The position numbers were made by a program, and so were the translations under genes. Source: Porphyrobacter sp. (lineage in GTDB: Bacteria; Pseudomonadota; Alphaproteobacteria; Sphingomonadales; Sphingomonadaceae). Taken from it: a stretch of DNA of 64,000 bases. Positions 1 through 8,606 of the stretch are shown here, piece after piece. Position 1 is the stretch's first letter. Every line of letters begins with the position of its first letter. The stretch covers positions 310,001-374,000 of the forward strand of contig WGLN01000011.1 of NCBI GenBank assembly GCA_016125555.1. Reading direction: 5' to 3'. The notes below the pieces were generated by a model that was not told where the DNA came from, did not search any database, and saw only the letters and a list, made by a program, of their open reading frames with translations.

Positions 1-612
1 CTGGCTGCCGATATGCACCGCAAGCCCACGCAGATTGATGCCCGGCAGGCCCGCCAGCCTGCCGAAGATCTGCCCCGCCTCGCCGATCGGCACGCCGAAC
101 TTGTTGTCGGCCTTGCCGGTAGAGATCTTGTCGTGCGTGCCCGCATCGACATCGGGATTGATGCGCAGGGCGGACTGCGCGGTCAGCCCGCGCGCCGCGG
201 CGAGTTCGGCGAGCTCCAGCCCCTCTTCCTCGCTCTCGATGTTGAACTGGCCGATCCCCGCCTCGAGCGCGGCGACCATTTCCGCGGCGGTCTTGCCGAC
301 GCCCGAGAAGACGATCATCTCCGGCGCGATCCCCGCCGCCAGCGCGCGCCGCATCTCGCCGACCGAGACGACGTCCGCGCCCATGCCAGCCGCGCCCAGC
401 ACCTTGAGCACGGCGAGGTTGGGATTGGCCTTGACAGCGAAGGCGATCAGCTTGTCCGGCACGCCGGCCAGTGCCTCGCGGAACACCTTCGCGTGGCGTT
501 CCAGCGTGGCGCGCGAATAGACGTAGACGGGCGTGCCGACCTCCTCGGCGATGCGCGGCAGGGGCACGTCCTCGGCGTGCATCACGCCGTGCTTGAAGGT
601 GAAATGGTCCAT
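1..612 (-). CDS. lysA: Diaminopimelate decarboxylase, partial (C-terminus outside window)
   Basis: Last step of lysine synthesis: PLP-dependent decarboxylation of meso-diaminopimelate in the cytoplasm. The visible 204 residues are the N-terminal half of the alanine-racemase-like barrel; family members are about 420 residues, so the C-terminal half lies beyond the left edge. Lys61 in the AVKAN motif is the expected PLP Schiff-base lysine, and the later AGTHDKISTGKADNKFG stretch is typical of the family. The ATG at 612 gives the usual N-terminus (MDHFTFKHGVMHAEDV). The gene follows lptM by 10 bases, in the argH-lptM-lysA order I know from related alphaproteobacteria. No break is seen in the visible part. 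Confidence 0.95.
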   Translation of the reverse strand, partial: MDHFTFKHGVMHAEDVPLPRIAEEVGTPVYVYSRATLERHAKVFREALAGVPDKLIAFAVKANPNLAVLKVLGAAGMGADVVSVGEMRRALAAGIAPEMIVFSGVGKTAAEMVAALEAGIGQFNIESEEEGLELAELAAARGLTAQSALRINPDVDAGTHDKISTGKADNKFGVPIGEAGQIFGRLAGLPGINLRGLAVHIGSQ

Positions 613-622
613 CGCGTTTCGG

Positions 623-862
623 CTATTCGGGCGGAAGGTCGAAGGGATCGTCCTGGCGTTCCTCCGAGCGGCGGCGCAGTTCGACGCTGCGCTCGGGCGC
701 GGCGAGCGCGTCGCGGCGCAGCAGTTCCTCGGCGGTCGGCGGACTGTCGGCGCCGTAGGGTGTCGGCGGGAGGCTCGCCCCCTTGGGCGGGGTGAGCGGC
801 GCGCGCGAACCGCAGGCGCACAGCAGCGCCGAAGCGGCGAGAGCGACAAGGATTCGCATCAT
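623..862 (-). CDS. lptM: Small LptM-type lipoprotein
   Basis: This 79-residue protein has a signal peptide ending in a lipobox (LLCAC, Cys17), followed by the GSRAPLTPP signature of the LptM family and then a proline-rich, charged tail. In Escherichia coli LptM helps the LptD/LptE lipopolysaccharide translocon mature in the outer membrane; the same role is inferred here. Two ATG codons are adjacent (862 and 859). The first overlaps the argH stop in an ATGA arrangement, which suggests translational coupling. Placement between argH and lysA supports the assignment. The tail is longer than in short family members and its function is not evident. Confidence 0.85.
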   Translation of the reverse strand: MMRILVALAASALLCACGSRAPLTPPKGASLPPTPYGADSPPTAEELLRRDALAAPERSVELRRRSEERQDDPFDLPPE

Positions 863-2274
863 TCCTCCATTCCCAGCGCTGCGCGCGCGCGTTCGACCTG
901 CAAACCGACCTGCGTGGGCGCGGTTCCCCCGTAGGAGCGCCGCGCGGCGACCGAGGCATCCACCGAGAGCGCCGCATAGACCCGCTCGTCGATCCGTTCG
1001 TCGATTGCCTTCAGGTCCGCAAGCGGCAGCTGGTCGAGCGCCGTCCCGCGGCTTTCGGCGAGCTTCACCGCGCTCCCCGTGATGTGGTGCGCCTCGCGGA
1101 ACGGGATGTCGGCGACCCGCACCAGCCAGTCGGCAAGATCGGTCGCGGTGGCATAGCCGAGCTCCGCCGCGGCGCGCATCCGTGCGGTGTCGAAGCTGCT
1201 GCCCGCGATCATCCCGGTCATCGCGGCGAGGCTGAGTTCCATCAGCGAGGCGGCCTCGAACACCGGCGGCTTGTCGTCCTGCATGTCCTTGGAATAGGCC
1301 AGCGGCAGGCCCTTCATGGTGATCATCAGGCTGGTCAGCGCGCCGATCACCCGGCCCGCATGGCCGCGCACCAGTTCGGCGGCATCGGGGTTCTTCTTCT
1401 GCGGCATGATCGACGAGCCGGTCGAGAGGCTGTCGGGCAGGCGGATGAAGCCGAACGGCTGGCTCGCCCACAGGATCAACTCCTCGGCAAGGCGCGAGAG
1501 ATGCAGCGCGGTGGTCGAGCAGCACCACAGGAAATCCATCGCGAAATCGCGGTCGGACACGGCGTCGAGCGAATTGGCGGTGGGCGCGGCGAAGCCCAGC
1601 GCCTGCGCGGTCATCTCGCGGTCGATGGCAAAGCCCGTGCCCGCCAGCGCCGCCGAGCCCAGCGGGCATTCGTTCATGCGCGCCCGCGCATCGGCGAGCC
1701 GCGAACGGTCGCGCCGGAACATCTCGTAATAGGCCATCAGGTGGTGGCCGAGCGTCACCGGCTGCGCGGTCTGGAGGTGGGTGAAGCCGGGCATGATGCT
1801 GCCCTTGTGTTCGCCCGCACGGGTGACGAGCGCGCGTTGCAGGTCGGCGAGAGCCTGGTCCATCGCCTCCATCCGGCCGCGCACCCACAGGCGGAAATCG
1901 GTCGCCACCTGGTCGTTGCGGCTGCGCGCGGTGTGGAGGCGCCCCGCGACCGGCCCGATCAGCTCGGCAAGCCGCGCCTCGGTGGTCATGTGGATGTCCT
2001 CGAGGTCCCAGTTCTCGGGCACGCCGTCGCGTTCATATTCGGCGGCGACCGCTTCGAGCCCGTTGGCGATCACCCCGGCATCCTCGGCCGCGACGATCCC
2101 GCAGGCGGCCAGCATCGCGACATGGGCCTTGCTCGCGGCGATGTCCTCGCGCCACAGTGCCTTGTCGAAGGGGATCGAGGCGTTGATTTCGCGCATGATC
2201 GCGCTAGGGCCGTCAGCGAAGCGCCCGCCCCACATGGCGTTGGTCGCACCCGAATCCGAACCGGAGCCCGTCAT
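859..2274 (-). CDS. argH: Argininosuccinate lyase
   Basis: Final step of arginine synthesis: splits argininosuccinate into arginine and fumarate as a cytoplasmic tetramer. The fumarase/aspartase-superfamily signature [12 protein letters not shown] is intact, as is the N-terminal MWGGRF block. Starting at ATG 2274 gives 471 residues; an internal ATG at 2235 (MWGGRF) would give 458, close to the usual 460. Neither start has a strong Shine-Dalgarno sequence. If 2274 is used, the start shares a CATG with the start of the divergent TlpA-like gene. The stop overlaps lptM by four bases, so argH-lptM-lysA is probably one operon. Confidence 0.95.
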   Translation of the reverse strand: MTGSGSDSGATNAMWGGRFADGPSAIMREINASIPFDKALWREDIAASKAHVAMLAACGIVAAEDAGVIANGLEAVAAEYERDGVPENWDLEDIHMTTEARLAELIGPVAGRLHTARSRNDQVATDFRLWVRGRMEAMDQALADLQRALVTRAGEHKGSIMPGFTHLQTAQPVTLGHHLMAYYEMFRRDRSRLADARARMNECPLGSAALAGTGFAIDREMTAQALGFAAPTANSLDAVSDRDFAMDFLWCCSTTALHLSRLAEELILWASQPFGFIRLPDSLSTGSSIMPQKKNPDAAELVRGHAGRVIGALTSLMITMKGLPLAYSKDMQDDKPPVFEAASLMELSLAAMTGMIAGSSFDTARMRAAAELGYATATDLADWLVRVADIPFREAHHITGSAVKLAESRGTALDQLPLADLKAIDERIDERVYAALSVDASVAARRSYGGTAPTQVGLQVERARAALGMEE

Positions 2275-2833
2275 GTCCCGCTCGCCGCTCATCCTTGCCG
2301 TGTCGCTCCTGTTGCTGGCGGGTTGCGATAGGCCCGCCGAGACGCCAGCGCAACCGGCTGACGAACCCGCCGCCGCGCCCGCGGGCGAGGTGGTGCGCAA
2401 GTTCGCAGGGACCCCGCTGCCGGCGATGACCTTCAAGGATGCGGAGGGCAACACGCTCGACCTCGGCGCGCAAGGTGGGCCGGTGCTCGTCAACCTGTGG
2501 GCGACATGGTGCGCGCCCTGCGTCGTCGAGATGCCCAAGCTCGATGCGCTGGCGGGCGAGATGGAGGGCGAGGTGAAGGTGATCACCGTCAGCCAGGACG
2601 TGCGCGGCGCCGACGTCGTGACGCCGTTCTTCGCGGACAATGGCTTCGCGCGGCTCGAACCCTGGCTCGATCCCGACGCGGAGCTGTCCGCGCAGTTCAG
2701 CCCCGAGGGCGTGCTGCCGCTGACCATCCTGTTCGACGCGCGGGGGCGTGAAGTGCTGCGGGTGGCGGGCGGCTACGACTGGGACAGCCCCGAGGCGATC
2801 GCGCTCATCCGCAAGAGCCTCGCCGCAGGCTAG
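2273..2833 (+). CDS. TlpA-family thioredoxin-like lipoprotein
   Basis: A 186-residue membrane-anchored thiol:disulfide oxidoreductase. It begins with a lipoprotein signal (LLLLAGC), then a short Ala/Pro/Glu linker, then a thioredoxin-fold domain carrying the redox motif WCAPC inside [10 protein letters not shown], and the cis-proline region (VLPLTILFD). It probably acts in the periplasm reducing or oxidising thiols, as in cytochrome c maturation, but the substrate cannot be told. ATG 2273 is preceded by GGAG at a good distance. The gene is divergent from argH and followed by a 77-base gap before the serine hydrolase. Confidence 0.88.
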   Translation: MSRSPLILAVSLLLLAGCDRPAETPAQPADEPAAAPAGEVVRKFAGTPLPAMTFKDAEGNTLDLGAQGGPVLVNLWATWCAPCVVEMPKLDALAGEMEGEVKVITVSQDVRGADVVTPFFADNGFARLEPWLDPDAELSAQFSPEGVLPLTILFDARGREVLRVAGGYDWDSPEAIALIRKSLAAG

Positions 2834-2872
2834 CCGCTGGTGCCCTGCAAGGGTGGACTTCGCGCGACGACT

Positions 2873-2894
2873 CTGTATTGCTGTAATAATACAG
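2873..2894. promoter_or_regulatory. Inverted-repeat operator/promoter before the serine hydrolase gene
   Basis: Arms CTGTATT (2873-2879) and AATACAG (2888-2894) form a perfect 7-bp inverted repeat. TGTA/TACA tetramers start every 8 bases (2874, 2882, 2890). The stretch is AT-rich against GC-rich surroundings, contains a TAATAAT that could be a -10 element, and sits directly before the AAGGAGG ribosome-binding site (2896-2902). This suggests repressor control; the regulator is unknown and no repressor gene is adjacent. Confidence 0.5.
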
Positions 2895-2910
2895 CAAGGA
2901 GGATGTCCCG

Positions 2911-4056
2911 ATGAAACGCACCCTGATCGCCGCCGCCGCCGCCGCCCTCGCCGCGAGCGGAGCCGCGGCCGCCAGCGGGGATGGCGCGCTGCCCGCCGCC
3001 CCTGCCGAACTGCGCGAGCGGCTCGATGCGGCGATGCCCGGCTGGCTCGCGAAGGCCGCGGTGCCCAGCGCCGCCGTGGCGCTGATCGCGGACGGCAAGG
3101 TCGCCTGGACCGCGGTCTACGGCGAACGCGCGCCGGGCGAGCCCGCGCAGGCCGACACGCTCTACAACGTCGCCTCGCTCACCAAGCCGCTGGTCGCGGA
3201 AACCGTGCTGCGCCTTGCCGCGGCGGGGCGGCTCGATCTCGATGCGCCGATCTCGGACCTGTTCACCGACCGCGACCTCACCGAAGAGCCGCGCGCCGCC
3301 AAGTTGACGCTGCGCAACGCGCTGTCGCACCGCACCGGCTTTCCCGCCAATTGGCGCGCCGAAATGCCGGGGGGCAAGCTGCGGATCGAGTGGGAGCCGG
3401 GAACGCGCGCCTTCTATTCGGGCGAAAACTACGTTCTGGCGGCACGTTACGCGATGCAGAGCACCCAGACGCGGCTCGACTATCTGGTGCGCGACATGGT
3501 CTTCGCGCCGGCCGGGATGAGTGACACCTGGTTCCTGCCCGACGCGGCGTGGGAGGGCCGGGTGGCGATGGTGCGCGGGCCGGACGGCGCGCTGAGAGAG
3601 CCCGACAACAGCCCGCAGGGCAGCGCCGCCGACAATGTCCACGCGACGATCGGCGATTATGCCGCCTTCGTCGCCGGGGCGATGGCGGGAACCGGGCTCA
3701 CTCCCGAACTCGTCGCCGAGCGCGGCACGATCTACGACGATCAGACGCAGGCCGCCTGCCCGCCCGCACTGATGCCGCAGGAGATGTGCCCCGAACACGC
3801 CGGCTATGGCCTCGGCTGGATGGTCTACGACAGCGGGGATCACCGCTTTCTGCTGCACAACGGCAAGGATTGGGGCGAACGCACCATCGCGCTGTTCGCA
3901 CCCGAGGAGCGGTTCGGGGTGGTGGTGTTCACCTCCGGCGCCAACGGGCGGCAGGTGATCAGCGACACGCTGCAGCTGCTGATCCCCGATCGCAAGCTCA
4001 ACGCGCTGGTCGCGGCAGAGGCGCGCTTCGAAGAGGAGCAGCGCGCGGGCGAATGA
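2911..4056 (+). CDS. Secreted beta-lactamase-fold serine hydrolase
   Basis: 381 residues with an alanine-rich signal peptide (cleavage near residue 22). The class C beta-lactamase / DD-peptidase fold is indicated by the active-site SxxK motif Ser89-Leu-Thr-Lys92 and a Tyr169-Ser-Gly element where the family has YxN. A C-terminal HNGKDWGE segment probably covers the third motif. It may act as an esterase, D-aminopeptidase or penicillin-interacting enzyme; true beta-lactamase activity cannot be inferred. A strong AAGGAGG site precedes the ATG. It is convergent with modC, 49 bases away, and has an unusual inverted repeat over its promoter. Confidence 0.88.
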   Translation: MKRTLIAAAAAALAASGAAAASGDGALPAAPAELRERLDAAMPGWLAKAAVPSAAVALIADGKVAWTAVYGERAPGEPAQADTLYNVASLTKPLVAETVLRLAAAGRLDLDAPISDLFTDRDLTEEPRAAKLTLRNALSHRTGFPANWRAEMPGGKLRIEWEPGTRAFYSGENYVLAARYAMQSTQTRLDYLVRDMVFAPAGMSDTWFLPDAAWEGRVAMVRGPDGALREPDNSPQGSAADNVHATIGDYAAFVAGAMAGTGLTPELVAERGTIYDDQTQAACPPALMPQEMCPEHAGYGLGWMVYDSGDHRFLLHNGKDWGERTIALFAPEERFGVVVFTSGANGRQVISDTLQLLIPDRKLNALVAAEARFEEEQRAGE

Positions 4057-4105
4057 GGAGCGGGGGGGCGCGCGCTGGCCGGGAGATGCGCCTTGCTGGC
4101 CGCGC

Positions 4106-4729
4106 TCAGCCCACCGCCACCACCCGGTTGGCCAGTCGCTCGACCTCGTCGCGGTCGTGACTGACATAGAGGATCGGGAGAGCGAGCTCGTCGCGCAGCC
4201 GCTCGATCACCTCCATGATCTCCTCGCGCCGCGCCCGGTCGAGCGATGCCAGCGGCTCGTCCATCAGCAGGAAGCGCGGACCCGACAACAGCGCCCGCCC
4301 GATCGCCACCCGCTGCGCCTCGCCGCCCGACAGCGTGCGGGGCCAGCGGTCGAGCAGATGGGCGATGCCGAGGAAGCCGGTGGCCTCGTCGAGCGTCATC
4401 CAGCGGTCCTCGGGCCGGGCGAGCTTCCAGCCGTAAAGCAGGTTGTCGCGCACCCGGCGGTGCGGGAACAGCCGCCCGTCCTGGAAGACGTATCCGGCAC
4501 GGCGCCTGCGGGCGGGCAGATCGACGCCGCGCTGCGCATCGAACAGCACCGTCCCGCCGACCGCGATCCGCCCCGCATCGGGGCGCAGCAGACCCGCGAC
4601 CATGTTGAGGAGCGAGGTCTTGCCTGCGCCCGAGGGTCCGAACAGCGCGGTCAGGCCCCCGGCAGCGGCGAAGTCGGCGGCGATGCGCCGTTCGCCCAGC
4701 CGCCGTTCGATGCACACCTCAAAGGACAT
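4106..4729 (-). CDS. modC: Molybdate ABC transporter, ATP-binding subunit (short form)
   Basis: Energises molybdate uptake with ModA and ModB. The protein has Walker A GPSGAGKTS, the ABC signature LSGGEAQR, Walker B FLLMDEPLASLD and the switch histidine in SHDRDE. At 207 residues it stops just after the ATPase core; the usual ModC (about 350) adds a molybdate-binding TOBE/Mop domain, which is absent here. The start overlaps the modB stop by 11 bases. It is the last gene of modE-modA-modB-modC and is convergent with the serine hydrolase. Tungstate transport cannot be excluded. Confidence 0.92.
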   Translation of the reverse strand: MSFEVCIERRLGERRIAADFAAAGGLTALFGPSGAGKTSLLNMVAGLLRPDAGRIAVGGTVLFDAQRGVDLPARRRRAGYVFQDGRLFPHRRVRDNLLYGWKLARPEDRWMTLDEATGFLGIAHLLDRWPRTLSGGEAQRVAIGRALLSGPRFLLMDEPLASLDRARREEIMEVIERLRDELALPILYVSHDRDEVERLANRVVAVG

Positions 4730-5414
4730 CGCCGCCCCGTCCTGCGCCCGCGCGGCGCGTCAGGACTTCGGAGACCACCAGCGCGGCAAGCGACAGCGCC
4801 ACCGCGATCAGCGAGAGGCGCGTGACCGCACCCTCGCTGCCGGGGACCTGCAAGGCGCTGTAGATCGCGATCGGCAGCGTGCGGGTCTCGCCCGGGATGT
4901 TCGACACGAAGGTGATCGTCGCCCCGAATTCGCCGAGCGAACGGGCGAAGCCGAGCACCATGCCCGCCAGCAAGCCCGGCAGCGCGAGCGGCAGGGTGAT
5001 CGTGGCGAAGACCCGCGCGCGCGAGGCGCCGAGGCTTTCGGCCGCCTGTTCGAGCCTGCGGTCGACCGCCTCGATCGACAGGCGCATCGCGCGCACCATC
5101 AGGGGCAGCGCCATGATCGCCGCCGCCAGTGCCGCGCCGGTCCAGCGGAACATCACCGTGACGCCGAGGGTGTCCTCCAGCCAGCGCCCGGCGGGTCCGG
5201 TGTTGCCGAACAGGATCAGCAGCAGCCAGCCGGTCACCACCGGGGGCAGCACCAGCGGCAGGTGCACCGCCGCATCGAGTAGGATGCGCCCCGCGAAGCG
5301 CCCGCGCGCCAGCAGCCAGGCGAGCGCGAAGGCCAGCGGCAGGCTTGCCGCCACCGCGACCCCGCTCACCTTGAGCGACAGCGCGATGACCTCCCATTCG
5401 GCGGGCGACAGCAC
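4719..5414 (-). CDS. modB: Molybdate ABC transporter, permease subunit
   Basis: Inner-membrane channel of the molybdate importer, with about five hydrophobic segments. The EAA-loop that docks on ModC is seen as EQAAESLGASRARVFATITLP, and the ARSLGEFGATITF stretch is typical of ModB/CysT permeases. There is no ATG in the right place; a GTG at 5414 preceded by GAGGCAGG gives 231 residues, the normal ModB size, and lies 14 bases after the modA stop. The stop overlaps modC, so translation is likely coupled. Confidence 0.92.
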   Translation of the reverse strand: MLSPAEWEVIALSLKVSGVAVAASLPLAFALAWLLARGRFAGRILLDAAVHLPLVLPPVVTGWLLLILFGNTGPAGRWLEDTLGVTVMFRWTGAALAAAIMALPLMVRAMRLSIEAVDRRLEQAAESLGASRARVFATITLPLALPGLLAGMVLGFARSLGEFGATITFVSNIPGETRTLPIAIYSALQVPGSEGAVTRLSLIAVALSLAALVVSEVLTRRAGAGRGGDVL

Positions 5415-5428
5415 CTTGCGCGCCTGCC

Positions 5429-6181
5429 TCAGCGGGTCCCGAAGCCGTGCCGCGCGAAGATCGCCCTGCCCGCGCGTGAGAGCAGGAAGGCGCGGAACGC
5501 TGCGGCGTCGGGATGGGTGGAGCGCCGCAGCACCGCCAGCGGATAGGTGATCGCCGGGTGGCTGCCTTGCGGGAAGGTGTCGACCACCCGCACCCGCCGT
5601 GAGGCGCGCGCATCGGTGGCATAGACGATCCCGAGCGGTGCGGCACCGCGCTCGACCAGCGCCAGCGCGGCCCGCACGTTCTCGGCGCGCGCGAGCTTGT
5701 CGGCGACGCTGTCCCACACCCTCAGCGCGCGCAGCGCCGCCTTGCCGTATTTCCCGGCCGGAACACTGTCCGGATCGGCCATCGCCAGCCGCCCGGTTCC
5801 GAGGCTGCGTGCGAGCGCGAAGCGCGGGGCGATCGCCAGCCGCAAGCTGCTGTCTGCCGGGGCGATCAGCACCAGCCGGTTGGTCAGAAGATCGCTGCGC
5901 GTCCCCTTGCGCAGCAGGCCCCTGGCCGCGACGTGGTCCATCCATTCCTCGTCGGCGGACAGGAACAGGTCGGCCGGGGCGCCCGCCTCGATCTGGCGGG
6001 CAAGGGCCGAGGACCCGGCGAAGGAGATGACCGGGCGCGGATGACCCCTTGCCGCCCAGGCGTCCGCGGCATCGCTCATCGCCTCCTGCAGGCTCGCCGC
6101 GGCGAGCACCACCGGCCCGCGCTCCTCGGCCCGCACCGGAGTGACCGCGAACAGCAGCAGCGACAGCAACAGGCCCATCAT
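5429..6181 (-). CDS. modA: Molybdate ABC transporter, periplasmic binding protein
   Basis: Periplasmic molybdate-capturing protein of about 250 residues. After the signal peptide (LLLSLLLFAVTPVRA) come the ModA blocks VLAAASLQEAM, FAGSSALARQIEAGAPAD and GIVYATDA. The start given is the first of two ATG codons (6181); a TTG at 6196 has a better-placed GGGGAG site and may be the real start. A ModE-like operator lies about 16-50 bases upstream. The gene follows modE and precedes modB. Confidence 0.93.
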   Translation of the reverse strand: MMGLLLSLLLFAVTPVRAEERGPVVLAAASLQEAMSDAADAWAARGHPRPVISFAGSSALARQIEAGAPADLFLSADEEWMDHVAARGLLRKGTRSDLLTNRLVLIAPADSSLRLAIAPRFALARSLGTGRLAMADPDSVPAGKYGKAALRALRVWDSVADKLARAENVRAALALVERGAAPLGIVYATDARASRRVRVVDTFPQGSHPAITYPLAVLRRSTHPDAAAFRAFLLSRAGRAIFARHGFGTR

Positions 6182-6211
6182 GCGAAACGGCGTCAAGCGG
6201 CGAACTCCCCA

Positions 6212-6233
6212 GCTATATCCGGCTGTATATGGC
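6212..6233. promoter_or_regulatory. ModE-like operator upstream of modA
   Basis: An imperfect palindrome, GCTATAT / ATATGGC arms, has TATAT and ATATG half-sites separated by 8 bases. The E. coli modA operator has the same TATAT-N8-ATA layout. It lies between the modE stop and the modA start, so molybdate-ModE is expected to repress modABC here. Confidence 0.6.
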
Positions 6234-6260
6234 AGGGGCGGCGCGAGGCCAACGCCAAAG

Positions 6261-6641
6261 TCAGGTTTTCCGGGTGGGCCGCGGGGCGGCGAGGAGCGCC
6301 TCGGCCAGCGCATTGCGCTCCGCACCCGCCGAGGCGCCGGCCAACTCCGCCTGAAGCGCGCGGTAATGCGCCAGCACCTCGATGCCCAGCGCGGTCAGGC
6401 GCGCGCCGCCGCCCTGTGCGCTGCCCGGCGTGGTGGCGACCAGCGGGGTCTTCCAGCAGCGGTTCATGGTGTCGACCAGCAGCCAGGCGCGGCGATAGCT
6501 CATCCCCATGCTGCGTCCCGCCGCCGAGATCGACCCGTTCCGCGCGATCGCGTCGAGCAGATCGGCCTTGCCCGGTCCCATCGCGATTTCCCTGCCGCAA
6601 TAGATCCGCAGGATGATCTTGAGCGGGGAAGGGGGCGTCAT
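6261..6641 (-). CDS. modE: ModE-type molybdate-responsive HTH regulator (DNA-binding domain only)
   Basis: 126 residues with the ModE/LysR-like winged-helix DNA-binding domain: LLDAIARNGSISAAGRSMGMSYRRAW is the helix-turn-helix (roughly residues 29-54), then the GGGARLTALG wing. The molybdate-binding TOBE tandem of E. coli ModE is absent, so sensing must differ or be lost; short forms like this are common in alphaproteobacteria. ATG 6641 was chosen because longer reading runs into the tRNA gene. It stands directly upstream of modA and likely controls the operator at 6212-6233. Confidence 0.88.
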   Translation of the reverse strand: MTPPSPLKIILRIYCGREIAMGPGKADLLDAIARNGSISAAGRSMGMSYRRAWLLVDTMNRCWKTPLVATTPGSAQGGGARLTALGIEVLAHYRALQAELAGASAGAERNALAEALLAAPRPTRKT

Positions 6642-6709
6642 GACCCGAAGGTTACTGCGGCACCGCCTGCCGCGCAACGCGGCAGGGCCGGAGGGGCGCA
6701 GGATGCCCC

Positions 6710-6785
6710 TGGTGGGCGGTGACGGGCTCGAACCGCCGACCCTCTCGGTGTAAACGAGATGCTCTACCAACTGAGCTAACCGCCC
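6710..6785 (-). tRNA. tRNA-Val (anticodon TAC)
   Basis: A 76-base cloverleaf on the minus strand: 7-bp acceptor stem GGGCGGT/ACCGCCC, D-arm TAGCTCAGTTGGTAGAGCA, anticodon stem-loop with loop TTTACAC (anticodon TAC), T-arm with GGTTCGAGCC, and an encoded 3' CCA (6710-6712). Reads GTA/GTG-type valine codons. It lies between modE and the acetyltransferase gene. Confidence 0.97.
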
Positions 6786-6935
6786 CCGCCTGCGGTGGCG
6801 CGTGCAGGGTGGGCGCGGTGTAGCGGGGAATGGCGGGCGGTCAAGCGGGGTTCGCGTGCGTTGCCGGGCAGGTGTCCGGTTGGCGCGAAGCTGCTAGGAG
6901 TCCCCGCAGAGGTTCCAGCCAGGCAGGCGCAGGCG

Positions 6936-7547
6936 ATGATCATCGACACCCGGCTCAACAACGGCACTCCGGTGTGCATCCGCGCGGTGCGCAAGGACGA
7001 CGAGCAGCGGCTGAAGGAGGGGATCGCGCGGCTCTCCCCGCAATCGCGCTATCTGCGCTTCTTCTCCGGGATGCGCGAGGCGCCGCCGCAGGTGCTGCGC
7101 GCGCTCGCCGATGCCGACGGGCACGATCACATCGCCTGGGGCGCGCTGCGCACCGACCTCGCCGACAGCCCGGCATTGGGCGTGGTCCACGCCTTCCGCG
7201 ATGCTGATGACCCGGACACGGCGGAATTTTCGGTTGCGGTGGTCGACGAATATCACGGTCGCGGCCTTGCCCGGCTGCTGACGGCGGTGCTGCTGCTCGA
7301 CTGCGCGCGCGAGGGGCTGGAGCGGCTTTCGGTCCATATCCTGCCCGAAAACCGCCCGGCGCTGACGCTGGCGCGCTCGCTCGGGGCCGAGGGGCGCGGT
7401 TACGCGGAAGGTGTCTCGCACTTCGCCATCGACATCCCCGAGGCGCTCGCCGCGCTGCGGGCGGAGAGCGACGTGCCGGGGCTTGCGGATGTCTTCGCCG
7501 CTTTCGGCGGCAGCGCGGGGCTAGGCGGGGCGGAAGCGGGCGGCTAG
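6936..7547 (+). CDS. GNAT-family acetyltransferase
   Basis: 203 residues. The fold is indicated by the acetyl-CoA binding loop VVDEYHGRGLARLLTAVLL (motif A) and the later SVHILPENRPALTLARSLG (motif B). The N-terminal VRKDDEQRLKEGIARLSPQSRYLRFF block resembles the acetyltransferase domain of the protein-lysine acetyltransferase group, so protein acetylation is possible, but small-molecule substrates are equally open. ATG 6936 is the first that leaves out sequence with no domain. The asparaginase gene follows after nine bases, suggesting a two-gene unit. Confidence 0.85.
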   Translation: MIIDTRLNNGTPVCIRAVRKDDEQRLKEGIARLSPQSRYLRFFSGMREAPPQVLRALADADGHDHIAWGALRTDLADSPALGVVHAFRDADDPDTAEFSVAVVDEYHGRGLARLLTAVLLLDCAREGLERLSVHILPENRPALTLARSLGAEGRGYAEGVSHFAIDIPEALAALRAESDVPGLADVFAAFGGSAGLGGAEAGG

Positions 7548-7556
7548 GGGCGGGCC

Positions 7557-8540
7557 ATGAGCAAACCGCGCCTTCTCGTCCTCGGCACCGGCGGGACGAT
7601 TGCCGGCGCCGCCGCCAGCGCCACGGCCGCCGCCTATCGACCGGGCGGGTTGTCGCTCGCGGCGATGCTCGGCGAACTCGCCGCGCTCGGGCTCGATGCC
7701 GAGCTGGTGGGCGAGGAGATCGCCCGGATCGGCTCGCAGGACATCGGTTTTGCCGAGTGGCAGGCGCTCCACGCCGCCTGCACCCGCGCCATGGCGGACC
7801 CGCAGATCGCCGGGGTGATAATCACCCACGGCACCGACACGGCGGAGGAAACCGGGTTCCTGCTCGACCTCACCCTGCCCACGGCAAAGCCGGTGGTGCT
7901 GGTCGGCGCGATGCGCCCGGCCGATGCGGTGGGGGCGGACGGGATGCGCAACTTCGCCAATGCGGTGAAGGTGGCGGGCGACCCGCAAGCGGCAGGGCGC
8001 GGGGTGATGCTGGTGATGGGCGACGCGGTGCTCGCCGCGCAGGATGCGAGGAAGGCTGCGACCGCCAGCATCGACGCCTTCAGGAGCTTTCCGAGGGGAC
8101 CGCTCGCACGGGTCACACCCGCAAGGCTCGACTGGTTCGGCCCGCCGCACCGGGCGGAGCAGGGCGCGCGCTATGCCTTCCCGCGCAGCCTGCCGCGCGT
8201 CGCGATCCTCACCGCGGGTGCTGGGATGGACGCAAAGCCGGTCGAGGCGCTGCTCGGCATCGGTGCGAAGGGGATCGTGCTCGCAGGCATGGGGCAGGGC
8301 AATGCGCCGGCCGTGGTGCTCGAAGCGCTCGCCCGCGCGGCGGCGGCGGGCGTGCCGGTGGTGCGCGCCACGCGGGTGGACGAGGGCCTCGTCGACCGCC
8401 ATGTTGAGGTTGACGACGACGCGCTGGGGCTGGTTGCGGCGCGTGCGCTCGGCCCGGCCAAGGCGCGCGTGCTGCTGATGGTGCTGGTCGCCAGCGGGAT
8501 CACCGATGCGGCGGCGGTGCAGGCGGCGTTCGATGGGTGA
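7557..8540 (+). CDS. L-asparaginase-family amidohydrolase
   Basis: 327 residues of the bacterial type I/II asparaginase family, hydrolysing asparagine to aspartate and ammonia. Both catalytic threonine motifs are present: TGGTIAG near residue 12-18 and HGTDT near residue 91-95, plus the VGAMRPADAVGADG block. There is no signal peptide, so it is cytoplasmic. The C-terminal GMGQGNAP and RATRVDEG segments belong to the second domain. It lies nine bases after the acetyltransferase gene. Repeat-like, AT-richer DNA begins right after its stop. Confidence 0.93.
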   Translation: MSKPRLLVLGTGGTIAGAAASATAAAYRPGGLSLAAMLGELAALGLDAELVGEEIARIGSQDIGFAEWQALHAACTRAMADPQIAGVIITHGTDTAEETGFLLDLTLPTAKPVVLVGAMRPADAVGADGMRNFANAVKVAGDPQAAGRGVMLVMGDAVLAAQDARKAATASIDAFRSFPRGPLARVTPARLDWFGPPHRAEQGARYAFPRSLPRVAILTAGAGMDAKPVEALLGIGAKGIVLAGMGQGNAPAVVLEALARAAAAGVPVVRATRVDEGLVDRHVEVDDDALGLVAARALGPAKARVLLMVLVASGITDAAAVQAAFDG

Positions 8541-8606
8541 GGGCTGCTTTGCGAGTTGTTCTGCCAAAACCTGCCGTTCCGCTATCGACCCCATTGCGGA
8601 CATTCG
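8541..8606. repeat. Dispersed intergenic repeat, copy 1
   Basis: Shares CTGC(T/C)TTGCG at its left end and CGACCCC(A/T)TTGCGGACAT at its right end (8586-8603) with the copy at 8968-9040; the right-hand 18-mer differs at one base. I recall elements with GCGGACATT-type ends as common between genes in sphingomonads and other alphaproteobacteria. Boundaries are approximate. Confidence 0.55.
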
